A stretch of 7,557 bases of DNA from UBA1724 sp963632245 (GCA_963632245.1 CAVGTF010000112.1:1-7557), one strand, 5' to 3'; positions 1-6,495 are shown, counted from the stretch's first letter. Notes: generated by a model not told the origin, from the letters alone. A program made the numbers and translations.

Positions 1-1625
1 GGTGCCGTTGGGGAGGCGACGAGGAAGTCCCCCTGCTCTTCGGTGGGGGCGGTGTAGGGGATCTGCGTGAACTCCTGTGGAAGAGTGGCTTGCGTGGACT
101 CCGCGGGGGTGAGGAGGAAGAGTGTCTCGGAGGTCTGGGGGAGCGTGAGTGCGGAGGAATGGAGTTCGGTGGGTGTCCAGGCGGGATTTCCGGTGGGCGA
201 GAGGATGGCGGTGTGTTCGGAGAGATTCAGGAGCTGGTATGCCTGTGCGGTGAGGGATTCTCCCTGGAATGCGCCGGTACGGGGTTTCTGGGTGTTGTTT
301 CGGAAGAGGAAGAGCAGCTCGCCGTGGTTGTTCTCTCCGGCGAAGGCGGGTGTGGTGCCCGCCTGGAATTCCACGAGTTGTCCGGCCAGGAGCATCTTCG
401 CGTGGTTTGCGGCGGGCGGGCGGAATTGGACATCCGGGGTTTTGTTGAAGGAAGACATGAATTCCGCGCGGCGTTGGGCGTCCTGGAGGATTTCGTCGGG
501 CTGGTAGGAATCGCCCAGCATGATTCGTTGGAAGGAGAGGATTTCGGTGTATGGGACACCGCAGCGCAGGAGATAGAGCTCTGCCTGTGCCTGGAGGGTC
601 TGTCCTTTGTGTTGTGTGAATTCGTCCAGTCGATCCAGGAAGATATCGAGGGCGGTGAAGGGCATGGGGCCGGCGAAGGAGGTGAAGACGAAGTCGCGTC
701 GGATATCGTCGCGGGAGCATCCCAGTAGTGCCTGGAGCATGGCGGCGAGGGTGCCGGTGCGGTCGGCGCCGGCATGGCAGTGGAAGAGAATCGGGTAGTT
801 TTCGGGATTGGCGAAGACGCCCATGAGCTGACGGTAATTCGCCATGCCGGAGTCATTGAGGAGGCCGGTGTAGAGCTTCGTCGGGATATTGATGAATTGT
901 GTCTTTGCGGGATCGGTATCGGGGGCGGGCGAGGGCTTCTCGGAACCCCAGCGGAGATCCAGTTCCGTGCGGAAGAAGGGGACCTGCTCTAGGACGGGAT
1001 ACTCCTTGTAGTTCGCGGGGACGGCGATGGACGCGTTGTATGCGGCGGCGCGATAGAGCTTCCCGTAGGCGGAATGGAGTCCATCGGCGGCGGGCTTTCC
1101 GCCGAGATCGCGCAGGTTGTTCCAGCCGGCGCGATGGAGCACCCGCGGCGTGCGGTCCTCGGTCACGAAGGAGCGTGTCTCGCTGGTGAGAAGGGGCGTC
1201 TTGTCGTTGTCGGAGAGCACCGCGACGTGCCAGGCGTAGGTGACGCCGGGGACCAGATTCTGGAGCCACGCGCGCTGGGTGTGTCCGCTGATGCCGCGGA
1301 ATTCGTAGGTATCCCAGGTGGATTCGGGGGCGTCCTGGGGGCCTACCTGCACGCGGAAGAGGGGCGATTTTTCGTCGCCGAGGTATTTCCAGGCCAGCTG
1401 TATGCCGCGGGGGAGGGCGCTGCCCGCCTCCTTGCTCAAAGACTGCAAAAAGAGGTGGTCCTTCCAGAGGGCCTCCTGCTGCTCCATGGAGACCAGTGTC
1501 ACCAGGCGCTGCATCGGCGAGAGCCCCGACACCACGCCGCCATCCTCCGGCACCGTCAGGCGAAGAGACGCGGCGGAAAGGAGGAAAGAAGCGGCGAGAA
1601 AGAGGGTGAAGAGGAAGGATTTCAT
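1..1625 (-). CDS. Exported tyrosine-phosphatase-family protein, C-terminus cut off by window edge
   Basis: Reads open from ATG 1625-1623 to the left edge (541 codons, no stop). Residues 1-20 (MKSFLFTLFLAASFLLSAAS) look like a Sec signal peptide, so the enzyme should act outside the cytoplasm. A beta-rich stretch at about 75-150, with the sequence LVPGVTYAW, resembles a fibronectin-III-like domain. It is followed by NLRDLGG at about 170 and the P-loop HCHAGADRTGT with Cys283 and Arg289. NLRDLGG plus HCxxGxDRTG is the signature of the IphP-like (Y_phosphatase3) protein phosphatases. The Cys forms the phospho-enzyme and the Arg binds phosphate; the true substrate (phosphotyrosine, phosphoinositide or other) cannot be read from sequence. 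It is a paralogue of the gene at 4204-6381, sharing order and motifs throughout. By analogy the missing end should be a CBM9-like domain. No Shine-Dalgarno is visible because a heptamer array abuts the start. An alternative in-frame ATG at 1712-1710 would add a repeat-encoded 29-residue leader, but the signal peptide favours 1625. Confidence 0.85.
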   Translation of the reverse strand, partial: MKSFLFTLFLAASFLLSAASLRLTVPEDGGVVSGLSPMQRLVTLVSMEQQEALWKDHLFLQSLSKEAGSALPRGIQLAWKYLGDEKSPLFRVQVGPQDAPESTWDTYEFRGISGHTQRAWLQNLVPGVTYAWHVAVLSDNDKTPLLTSETRSFVTEDRTPRVLHRAGWNNLRDLGGKPAADGLHSAYGKLYRAAAYNASIAVPANYKEYPVLEQVPFFRTELDLRWGSEKPSPAPDTDPAKTQFINIPTKLYTGLLNDSGMANYRQLMGVFANPENYPILFHCHAGADRTGTLAAMLQALLGCSRDDIRRDFVFTSFAGPMPFTALDIFLDRLDEFTQHKGQTLQAQAELYLLRCGVPYTEILSFQRIMLGDSYQPDEILQDAQRRAEFMSSFNKTPDVQFRPPAANHAKMLLAGQLVEFQAGTTPAFAGENNHGELLFLFRNNTQKPRTGAFQGESLTAQAYQLLNLSEHTAILSPTGNPAWTPTELHSSALTLPQTSETLFLLTPAESTQATLPQEFTQIPYTAPTEEQGDFLVASPTA

Positions 1626-1629
1626 AAGA

Positions 1630-1706
1630 ATGTGCAATGTGCGATGTGCGATGTGCAATGTGCAATGTGCAATGTGCAATGTGCAATGTGCGATGTGCAA
1701 TGTGCA
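1630..1706. repeat. Heptamer tandem array, 11 x ATGTGCR
   Basis: Eleven perfect-length 7-bp units (plus-strand ATGTGCA or ATGTGCG; units 2, 3 and 9 end in G), followed by a partial ATGCA. The array sits four bases upstream of the start codon of the minus-strand phosphatase at 1625, where its ribosome binding site would be. No stop occurs in that gene's frame across the array, and an ATG lies on the far side at 1712-1710. Because 7 is not a multiple of 3, gain or loss of one unit would shift any translation begun there. Confidence 0.95.
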
Positions 1707-1713
1707 ATGCATG

Positions 1714-1756
1714 GTACCGCCGGTAGGCGGAAGGGCGCCTGCGGCACTTTGTAAAC
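1714..1756. repeat. Composite intergenic repeat, core copy A
   Basis: Starts GTACC, then a hairpin CCGCC (1717-1721) / GGCGG (1726-1730) with loop GGTA, then AAGGGCGCCTGCGGCAC and TTTGTAAAC. The same core recurs at 3023-3069 and 3227-3271. Lies between the waaF-like gene and the left phosphatase, with heptamer arrays on both sides. Confidence 0.9.
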
Positions 1757-1789
1757 TAGCCACGAATCACTAACTGCTAAGCACTTATG
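1755..1789. repeat. Degenerate heptamer array next to core A
   Basis: Five successive 7-bp units ACTAGCC, ACGAATC, ACTAACT, GCTAAGC and ACTTATG, sharing the pattern ACTAAYC. The same unit type (ACTAACC, ACTATCC, ACTAATT) sits at the equivalent place beside core C at 3270-3290. The periodicity is weaker than in the 1630-1706 array. Confidence 0.55.
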
Positions 1790-1818
1790 CGCATAGTGCG
1801 CTATGCGCGTAGTAGCGC
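1781..1818. terminator. Overlapping hairpins at the waaF 3' end
   Basis: Two inverted repeats: GCACT (1781-1785) / AGTGC (1795-1799) enclosing the near-palindrome TATGCGCAT, and GCGCTA (1798-1803) / TAGCGC (1813-1818) with a 9-base loop. The second spans the stop codon of the minus-strand gene at 1801-1803. The position suggests a transcript 3'-end structure, but no T-run follows on the minus strand, so a classical intrinsic terminator is not established. Confidence 0.4.
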
Positions 1819-2874
1819 GTAGAGCGCCTTCAGTGCGTCCTGTGGCGGCAGTTTATACATGCAGAGGTATTTGCGGGCACCGACCCATGGGCACTGTCGT
1901 TGGAGGCAGGGGCGGCAGGAGACATCGGCGACGAGGAGTTCCCAGGGTGCGCCCAGGGGACCGGTGGCGATGGGGTCGGTGGATGCGAAGAGTGCGACGC
2001 CGGGGGTGCCCAGTGCGGCGGCCAGGTGCATGGATCCGGAGTCGTTTGCGACGACGGCATCCACCTGTTGCAGGACGCTCATGAGGGCATCGAGGGGCGT
2101 CTTTCCTCCCAGATTCAGTGCGCCGGGGGCGCGTTTGGCGATGGAGGCGGTGAGTTTCGCCTCTTTCTGGGAGCCCACCAGGACCACCTTGTAGCCATTC
2201 TTGAGGAGGTCCGCCGCCACGAAATCATAGCATTCGGGCGGCCACTGCTTTGCGGGACCATAGGCGGCGCCCGGCGCCAGGGCCACCCACTTTTCGCCAG
2301 CGCCCTTGTGGATGCCGAATTCCGCGGCGGGCTCGGCGGAGACCCGCAGGGGCGGGCATTCGGCAGAGAGCTTTACGGGGCCCAGAGCGGAGACCAACTC
2401 CAGATACCAGGAGAGCTGGTGGAATTGTCCCTCGCCTTCGTGGGCATGCCAGCGTGGGAGGGCGTCGGTGAGCATCCAGGAGCGCAGATTGCCGCCGCGT
2501 CCCAAAATTCGTGGGAGACCGCAGCGCCAGAGATCCCAGGCGGAACCGAAGGAGTTCGGGAAGACCACGCCCAGCCCGAAGTCCCGTGCGCGGATGGCAT
2601 TGCGGGTCTGGGAGTCCATGCGTTTGCCGGGGAAGGGAATGACGTCGTCGACCCAGGGCGCGGCCTTCCAGAGGGGCGCCAGACCCTGTGGCGCCGCCAC
2701 GCAGAGTGGCGTTCCCTGGGGAAGGAGGGTCTTGAGCTGCCAGGAGGCCGGCAGGGTCATGAGGAGATCCCCCAGCCAGTTGGTGGAACGCAATAGCACG
2801 CCATTGCGCCAATCCACATCCTTTAGGGTGGGAATGGCGCGGGGGAAGGCAGTGATGTGGGGGGTGAAAGGCAT
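1801..2874 (-). CDS. waaF: ADP-heptose:LPS heptosyltransferase-like glycosyltransferase (GT9)
   Basis: Encodes 357 residues from ATG 2874-2872, the usual length for this family. The N-terminal RSTNWLGDLLMTLPA (residues 29-43), PGAAYGPAKQWP (201-212) and NDSGSMHLAAALGTP (277-291) are the hallmark segments of GT9 heptosyltransferases. The last two form the nucleotide-sugar site. Near the C-terminus Cys320, Cys323, Cys328 and Cys338 form the C-x2-C-x4-C cluster seen in many WaaF-type proteins. WaaF transfers the second heptose to the LPS inner core at the cytoplasmic face of the inner membrane. Assignment to heptosyltransferase II rather than another GT9 member is by motif resemblance only. A GTG at 2928 would extend it by 18 residues, but that codon lies inside an intergenic repeat, so I reject it. 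No clear Shine-Dalgarno; seven T's (minus strand) lie just upstream of the start. Flanked on both sides by repeat clusters, so probably transcribed alone. Confidence 0.85.
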   Translation of the reverse strand: MPFTPHITAFPRAIPTLKDVDWRNGVLLRSTNWLGDLLMTLPASWQLKTLLPQGTPLCVAAPQGLAPLWKAAPWVDDVIPFPGKRMDSQTRNAIRARDFGLGVVFPNSFGSAWDLWRCGLPRILGRGGNLRSWMLTDALPRWHAHEGEGQFHQLSWYLELVSALGPVKLSAECPPLRVSAEPAAEFGIHKGAGEKWVALAPGAAYGPAKQWPPECYDFVAADLLKNGYKVVLVGSQKEAKLTASIAKRAPGALNLGGKTPLDALMSVLQQVDAVVANDSGSMHLAAALGTPGVALFASTDPIATGPLGAPWELLVADVSCRPCLQRQCPWVGARKYLCMYKLPPQDALKALYALLRA

Positions 2875-2888
2875 CCGCGAAAAAAATG

Positions 2889-2923
2889 AGGAATTAGGAA
2901 TGAGGCGGAAGAAATTAGGCGGG
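2889..2923. repeat. Degenerate heptamer array upstream of waaF
   Basis: Five 7-bp units in phase: AGGAATT, AGGAATG, AGGCGGA, AGAAATT, AGGCGGG. AGG or AGA recurs at exactly 2889, 2896, 2903, 2910 and 2917. It runs directly into the 27-bp element at 2918-2944 and starts 15 bases upstream of the waaF start codon. Confidence 0.65.
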
Positions 2924-2944
2924 GGCACGGGGGGCGCAAGCCCC
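2918..2944. repeat. 27-bp GCAA-hairpin repeat, copy 1
   Basis: Identical over 27 bases to 3107-3133; the next 12 bases match at 9 positions. It contains a hairpin GGGGC (2931-2935) / GCCCC (2940-2944) closed by GCAA, a GNRA-type loop if transcribed. A heptamer array precedes it. Confidence 0.9.
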
Positions 2945-3022
2945 TCCGTCCTTTGGTTGGGGCATGGCCGTCAAAATGCAGTGGTTGGGGGTGTGCCGTC
3001 TTAGCGCGATGTTAGCTATACC
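2945..3022. other. Intergenic segment with an imperfect 18-bp direct repeat
   Basis: Between the 27-bp repeat and core B I see no supported gene. Positions 2955-2972 and 2983-3000 match at 14 of 18 bases (GGTTGGGG ... GCCGTC), 28 bases apart. A promoter for waaF probably lies somewhere between 2875 and 3330, but no convincing -35/-10 pair was found. Confidence 0.4.
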
Positions 3023-3069
3023 GTACCGCCGCCTTAGCGGCGGAAGGGCGCCTGCGGCACCTTGCAAAC
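3023..3069. repeat. Composite intergenic repeat, core copy B
   Basis: Same core as at 1714 and 3227, with the longest stem: CCGCCGC (3026-3032) / GCGGCGG (3037-3043), loop CTTA, then AAGGGCGCCTGCGGCAC and CTTGCAAAC. The stem differs in sequence and length from the other copies but stays fully paired. Confidence 0.9.
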
Positions 3070-3070
3070 C

Positions 3071-3098
3071 TACTCCCTACTACCTTCTCCCTTCTACC
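3071..3098. repeat. Heptamer array between core B and the second GCAA-hairpin repeat
   Basis: Four 7-bp units TACTCCC, TACTACC, TTCTCCC, TTCTACC, following T(A/T)CT(A/C)CC. Pyrimidine-rich on the plus strand. It lies between core B (ends 3069) and the 27-bp repeat at 3107. Confidence 0.75.
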
Positions 3099-3106
3099 TA
3101 GCAAGA

Positions 3107-3133
3107 GGCGGGGGCACGGGGGGCGCAAGCCCC
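3107..3133. repeat. 27-bp GCAA-hairpin repeat, copy 2
   Basis: Exact copy of 2918-2944, with hairpin GGGGC (3120-3124) / GCCCC (3129-3133) and loop GCAA. The two copies are 189 bases apart in the same orientation within one intergenic region. Confidence 0.9.
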
Positions 3134-3226
3134 GACCTCCTTTGGAGATCTTCCTGCAAAACCCGCGCTTGGGGAAGACGCTTTGGCGGAAGGCACGCGC
3201 AGCGGAGCGGCCAAGGGGGCGGTGCC

Positions 3227-3271
3227 GTACCGCCGGTATCGGCGGAAGGGCGGCTGCGGCACCTTGCAAAC
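3227..3271. repeat. Composite intergenic repeat, core copy C
   Basis: Core copy with stem CCGCCG (3230-3235) / CGGCGG (3240-3245), loop GTAT, then AAGGGCGGCTGCGGCAC (one base different from the other copies) and CTTGCAAAC. Lies just downstream of accD in its direction of transcription. Confidence 0.9.
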
Positions 3272-3290
3272 TAACCACTATCCACTAATT
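3270..3290. repeat. Short heptamer array next to core C
   Basis: Three units ACTAACC, ACTATCC, ACTAATT, weakly continued by GCCAAGT. Same unit type and same place relative to the core as the array at 1755-1789. Confidence 0.6.
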
Positions 3291-3301
3291 GCCAAGTGCT
3301 T

Positions 3302-3327
3302 ACGTAGCGCAGCGCGCGCCGCTACGT
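3302..3327. terminator. Hairpin at the accD 3' end
   Basis: Perfect 8-bp stem ACGTAGCG (3302-3309) / CGCTACGT (3320-3327) with a 10-base CG-rich loop. It begins three bases past the accD stop codon in the minus direction. No T-run follows, so it may be a transcript-end or stability structure rather than a textbook intrinsic terminator. Confidence 0.5.
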
Positions 3328-3330
3328 TTG

Positions 3331-4176
3331 CTACTTCTGGAAGGTCTCCAGGAGTCGGTCGAGGGCATCGCGGAGGTTTTTGCGTTCCACGATGGCGTCG
3401 ATGAATCCGTGTTGGAGGAGGTATTCGGCCTTTTGGAAGTCCTCGGGGAGTTTTTGTCGGGTGGTCTGTTCCACGACGCGGGGGCCTGCGAAGCCGACCA
3501 GTGCCTGTGGCTCGGAGAGGATCACGTCTCCCAGTGAGGCGAAGGATGCGGTGACGCCGCCGGTAGTGGGGTTTGTGAGGATGATGAAGAGTGGGAGTCC
3601 CTCCTCGTCGTGCCGTTCGATGGCGCCGGCGGTCTTCGCCATTTGCATGAGGGAGAGGGCGCCCTCCTGCATGCGTGCGCCGCCGGAGGCGGTGACGATG
3701 ACCATGGGGAGTTCGCGTTTGGTGGACCACTCGGTGATGCGGGTGATCTTTTCGCCGACCACGGAGCCCATGCTGGCGCCCATGAACCGGAAGTCCATGA
3801 CAGCCAGTCCGAAGCGGCGTCCATTGAGGCGTGCCTTTCCGGTGATGACGGCCTCGGTGAGACCGGTCTTCTGCTGGGTGGAAATGAGCTTCGCCACGTA
3901 GGAGGAATCGCCTGCGAAATCCAGGGGATCCAGGGAAGAGAGCTTCGCGTCCGTCTCCACGAAGCCCTTCGCGTTGGCGTCGGTGAGCATGGCGATGCGT
4001 TCCCAGGCGGTGAGTGGCGCGTAGTGTCCGCAGGAGGGGCACACATTGAGATTCGCCACCCTGGCGCGGTTGTAGATCACCTCACCGCAGGCGGGGCACT
4101 TGCTCCAGAGGCCGGCGGGGATCTCCTTTCGCTCGCCCTGGTTGAAGGATGCGGTATTGTCTTTGAGGAGGGACAT
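3331..4176 (-). CDS. accD: Acetyl-CoA carboxylase carboxyltransferase subunit beta
   Basis: A full-length 281-residue AccD. With AccA it forms the carboxyltransferase that moves CO2 from carboxybiotin on AccB to acetyl-CoA, giving malonyl-CoA for fatty acid synthesis in the cytoplasm. An N-terminal zinc ribbon is visible as Cys27-x2-Cys30 and Cys46-x2-Cys49. The crotonase-like carboxyltransferase core follows, with FMGASMGSVVGEKI (131-144), ASGGARMQEG (163-172), NPTTGGVTASFA (202-213) and GFAGPRVVEQT (228-238), then AEYLLQHGFID (250-260). All key segments are intact. ATG 4176-4174 gives the standard N-terminus; its Shine-Dalgarno is weak. The upstream phosphatase gene ends 27 bases before it on the same strand, so the two are probably co-transcribed. 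accA, accB and accC are not in the window. The gene usually linked downstream of accD in other bacteria (folC) is absent here and is replaced by repeats. Confidence 0.97.
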   Translation of the reverse strand: MSLLKDNTASFNQGERKEIPAGLWSKCPACGEVIYNRARVANLNVCPSCGHYAPLTAWERIAMLTDANAKGFVETDAKLSSLDPLDFAGDSSYVAKLISTQQKTGLTEAVITGKARLNGRRFGLAVMDFRFMGASMGSVVGEKITRITEWSTKRELPMVIVTASGGARMQEGALSLMQMAKTAGAIERHDEEGLPLFIILTNPTTGGVTASFASLGDVILSEPQALVGFAGPRVVEQTTRQKLPEDFQKAEYLLQHGFIDAIVERKNLRDALDRLLETFQK

Positions 4177-4203
4177 TCGGGGATCGTAGTGCGCGGGTTG
4201 TGT

Positions 4204-6381
4204 CTACTTCAGGAGGATGGGCAGGAGTGCCTCGCGGTAGTGGAAGGAGCCGTAGGTGGCGCTCAGATTCCGCTGGGTGTTCGCGGGAAAGTCCGTGGTG
4301 CAGATATTGAGCTCCAGGGGCGCGTCCAGAGAGAAGTTCCGGAGGGGAATGGCGGTCTCCAGGACCCATCCGGTGGCGGTCTCGCGGGTCTTCACCTCCA
4401 GGCCGATGGGCAGCTGCCAGGTGGCGTCGCGGCCCTTGCCGTCCAGATAGCTGCCCTTCCGGTTGATGATGATCTGGTAGTATTCGGGGGTGCCGGTGCC
4501 GGAGAGGAAGAGCTCCACCTCGTCGTCCTCCCAGACGGCGCCGTCGCGGGGGCGTTCCTGTGCGGAGGGCGTGTCGTCGGTGAGTTCCACGGCGAGAAAG
4601 AGCGTCTCGTGGGCGGGATCGGTGGCCAGCTTCGCTGCGACCAGGTGTGCGGGATCCTCGTGGCCGGTCGGAGTCCTGAGGAAGATCGGCTGCTGGCTGG
4701 ACCATACTTCGTCCTGGAGCTCGCCGTCAATGGCGGGCACGGGAAAATCGGAGGGCGCGGTCAGTCGTTCGGCGATCTGGGGCTCCCAGGGGACGGGTGT
4801 GTATTCCTGTGGGATGGCGGCGTCGGTGGACTGTGCGGGGATCAGCAGGAGGAACGTATCGGTATCGGGGGGCAGGGTGATGATGGTGCTCAGTTCCGCG
4901 GGAGTCCAGGCATTCTTTCCGGAGGGCGCGAGGAGCGCCTGGTGCTTCCGGGCCTCCAGGAGGAGGTATGCGGGGGCGGAGAGTGCCTCGCCGTGGAAGG
5001 ATCCGGCGCAGAGCTTCTGGGCGGTGTTGCGGAAGCAGAAGAGCATCTCGCCTTTCTCGTTGACGCCCTCGAAATCGGGTGCCAGGTAGGTGCCTGCGGC
5101 AGCGGCGAAGTCGAGGGTCTTTCCGCACTGGAGCATCTCCTGGTGGACGACATCGGGCTGTCGGAACTCCACGCCGGTCTTGCCGGAGAAAGCGCGGAGG
5201 AGTTCCTCGGAGTGTCTGGCGTCCTGGAGGGTCTCGGAGGGCTGGTAGTCCTCGCCCAGCATGATTCGCTGGTATGCCAGGATCTCGGTGCTGGGGATTC
5301 CGCAGCGCAGAAGGAATTTCTCAGCCTGGGTCTGGAGGGGCGCGTCTTCGGCGCGGGAGACCTCTGCCAGGCGGTACAGGAAGTCGTCCAGGACGAAGAA
5401 GTACCGCGGCGTGAAGAAGGAGGTGAAGACGTAGTCGCGGCGGATATCGTCGCGAGAGCATCCCAGCAGTGCCTGGAGTATGGCGGCGAGGGTGCCGGTG
5501 CGGTCAGCGCCCACGGCGCAGTGGAAGAGAATCGGGTAGTTTTCCTGCTTAGCGAAGACGGGGAAGAGCTGTCGGTAGTTCTCCATGCCGGTGGCATTGA
5601 GGACGCTGGAATACATCTGCGAGGGGATGAGGAGATACTGCGTCTGCTCGGGATCGGCATCCGTGGCGCGGACCGGCTTCTCGGACTTCCAGCGGAGATC
5701 CAGCTCCGTGCGGTAGAAGGGCGCTTCGCCAATCACCGGATCCGCGGAGTACTCCCGGGGCACGCTCAAATTCGCTTTGTAGGCGGAGCAGCGGTAGAGC
5801 TTTCCGAAGGGCACCCGCTTGCCATTGACGGCTTTCATGCCGCCCACATCCCGGAGGTTGCTCCAGCCCGCACGGTAAAGCACCCGCGGCAGACGGTCCT
5901 CCACAACGAAGGACTGCTCGGCACTCTCGCAGACGACCGCTTTGTCCTCGCCCAGCATCTGGACCTTCCAGGAGTATTTCACGCCGGGAAGAAGATTCTG
6001 TAGCCATGCATTCTGTCGCTCGCCGCCCTTGCCGACGACCTCGTAGGACTGCCAGGCGGCGTCATCACCATCCGCGGGGCGCACCATCACCCGGAAGAGG
6101 GGCTTCGGCTGCGTGGAGGAATACTTCCAGACCAGCTCCACGCCGCGGGGCAAGGAGCTGCCTGGCGCCGCATTCAAGTCCGCCATGAAGAGCTTGTCGG
6201 CCCAGAGGCACTCCAGCTGCGCCGTCGGGAGCAACGTTACCGCGCGCTGCAAAAACGACAGCCCCGAGACCACACCGCCCTTCTCCGGACGATACAACGA
6301 CAGGTCGTCCGCCGACATCAGAAGTCCGGCGAAACAGAAACACAGTGCCAGTGACAACAAGGAGTGGAAAAGTCGTCTCAT
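4204..6381 (-). CDS. Exported tyrosine-phosphatase-family protein with C-terminal CBM9-like domain
   Basis: Encodes 725 residues from ATG 6381-6379. Residues 1-24 look like a Sec signal peptide (hydrophobic 8-22, possible cleavage after LMSA; no lipobox). About 78-160 is fibronectin-III-like (LLPGVKYSW). About 170-390 is the phosphatase domain: NLRDVGG (175-181), then the P-loop HCAVGADRTGT with nucleophile Cys288 and Arg294, then LLGCSRDDIRRD (305-316). This matches IphP-like Y_phosphatase3 enzymes. About 545-720 resembles a family 9 carbohydrate-binding domain (IDGELQDEVW 551-560, WEDDEVELFL 617-626, YYQIIIN 634-640, GWVLETAIPL 671-680). Such modules often tether exported enzymes to glycans, although single-domain relatives have other ligands. 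Both the paralogue at 1-1625 and this gene keep the catalytic Cys and Arg, so both should be active. The substrate is unknown. Start has only a weak Shine-Dalgarno. It heads a likely two-gene unit with accD; no functional link between them is evident. Confidence 0.88.
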   Translation of the reverse strand: MRRLFHSLLSLALCFCFAGLLMSADDLSLYRPEKGGVVSGLSFLQRAVTLLPTAQLECLWADKLFMADLNAAPGSSLPRGVELVWKYSSTQPKPLFRVMVRPADGDDAAWQSYEVVGKGGERQNAWLQNLLPGVKYSWKVQMLGEDKAVVCESAEQSFVVEDRLPRVLYRAGWSNLRDVGGMKAVNGKRVPFGKLYRCSAYKANLSVPREYSADPVIGEAPFYRTELDLRWKSEKPVRATDADPEQTQYLLIPSQMYSSVLNATGMENYRQLFPVFAKQENYPILFHCAVGADRTGTLAAILQALLGCSRDDIRRDYVFTSFFTPRYFFVLDDFLYRLAEVSRAEDAPLQTQAEKFLLRCGIPSTEILAYQRIMLGEDYQPSETLQDARHSEELLRAFSGKTGVEFRQPDVVHQEMLQCGKTLDFAAAAGTYLAPDFEGVNEKGEMLFCFRNTAQKLCAGSFHGEALSAPAYLLLEARKHQALLAPSGKNAWTPAELSTIITLPPDTDTFLLLIPAQSTDAAIPQEYTPVPWEPQIAERLTAPSDFPVPAIDGELQDEVWSSQQPIFLRTPTGHEDPAHLVAAKLATDPAHETLFLAVELTDDTPSAQERPRDGAVWEDDEVELFLSGTGTPEYYQIIINRKGSYLDGKGRDATWQLPIGLEVKTRETATGWVLETAIPLRNFSLDAPLELNICTTDFPANTQRNLSATYGSFHYREALLPILLK

Positions 6382-6469
6382 GGGCGTGAAATCAATCAGG
6401 ATGCGGAGGGAACAATGCTACGGATAACGTCGAAACAGGCGTACTATAAACTCCCGCCTCCCCCCCGCG

Positions 6470-6495
6470 CCCCTATACGCGCGCGAGGATAGGGG
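6470..6495. repeat. Hairpin with CG-rich loop, copy 1
   Basis: Perfect 7-bp stem CCCCTAT (6470-6476) / ATAGGGG (6489-6495) around a 12-base loop beginning ACGCGCGC. A second copy starts 46-47 bases to the right. Confidence 0.85.

Noticed and set aside
1630..1706. Possible CRISPR array.
   Set aside because: Units are 7 bp in direct tandem with no spacers, so it is a simple tandem repeat.
853..1707. Minus-strand open frame beginning with a His/Ala/Thr-rich repeat (HIAHRTLHIAH).
   Set aside because: It starts at a TTG inside the heptamer array and then runs in the wrong frame across the phosphatase gene; the repeat peptide is an artefact of the 7-bp units.
2875..2928. GTG start at 2928 extending the waaF product by 18 residues.
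   Set aside because: The codon lies inside the 27-bp repeat found again at 3107, and the family alignment begins well after ATG 2874.
3012..3278. Arg-rich minus-strand open frame of 88 codons between accD and waaF.
   Set aside because: It is made almost entirely of the repeat cores and the 27-bp element, so coding is unlikely.
3610..6003. Plus-strand open frame of 797 codons opposite accD and the phosphatase.
   Set aside because: It is an antisense shadow in GC-rich sequence, gives a low-complexity Gly/Glu-rich product with no domain, and overlaps two well-supported genes.
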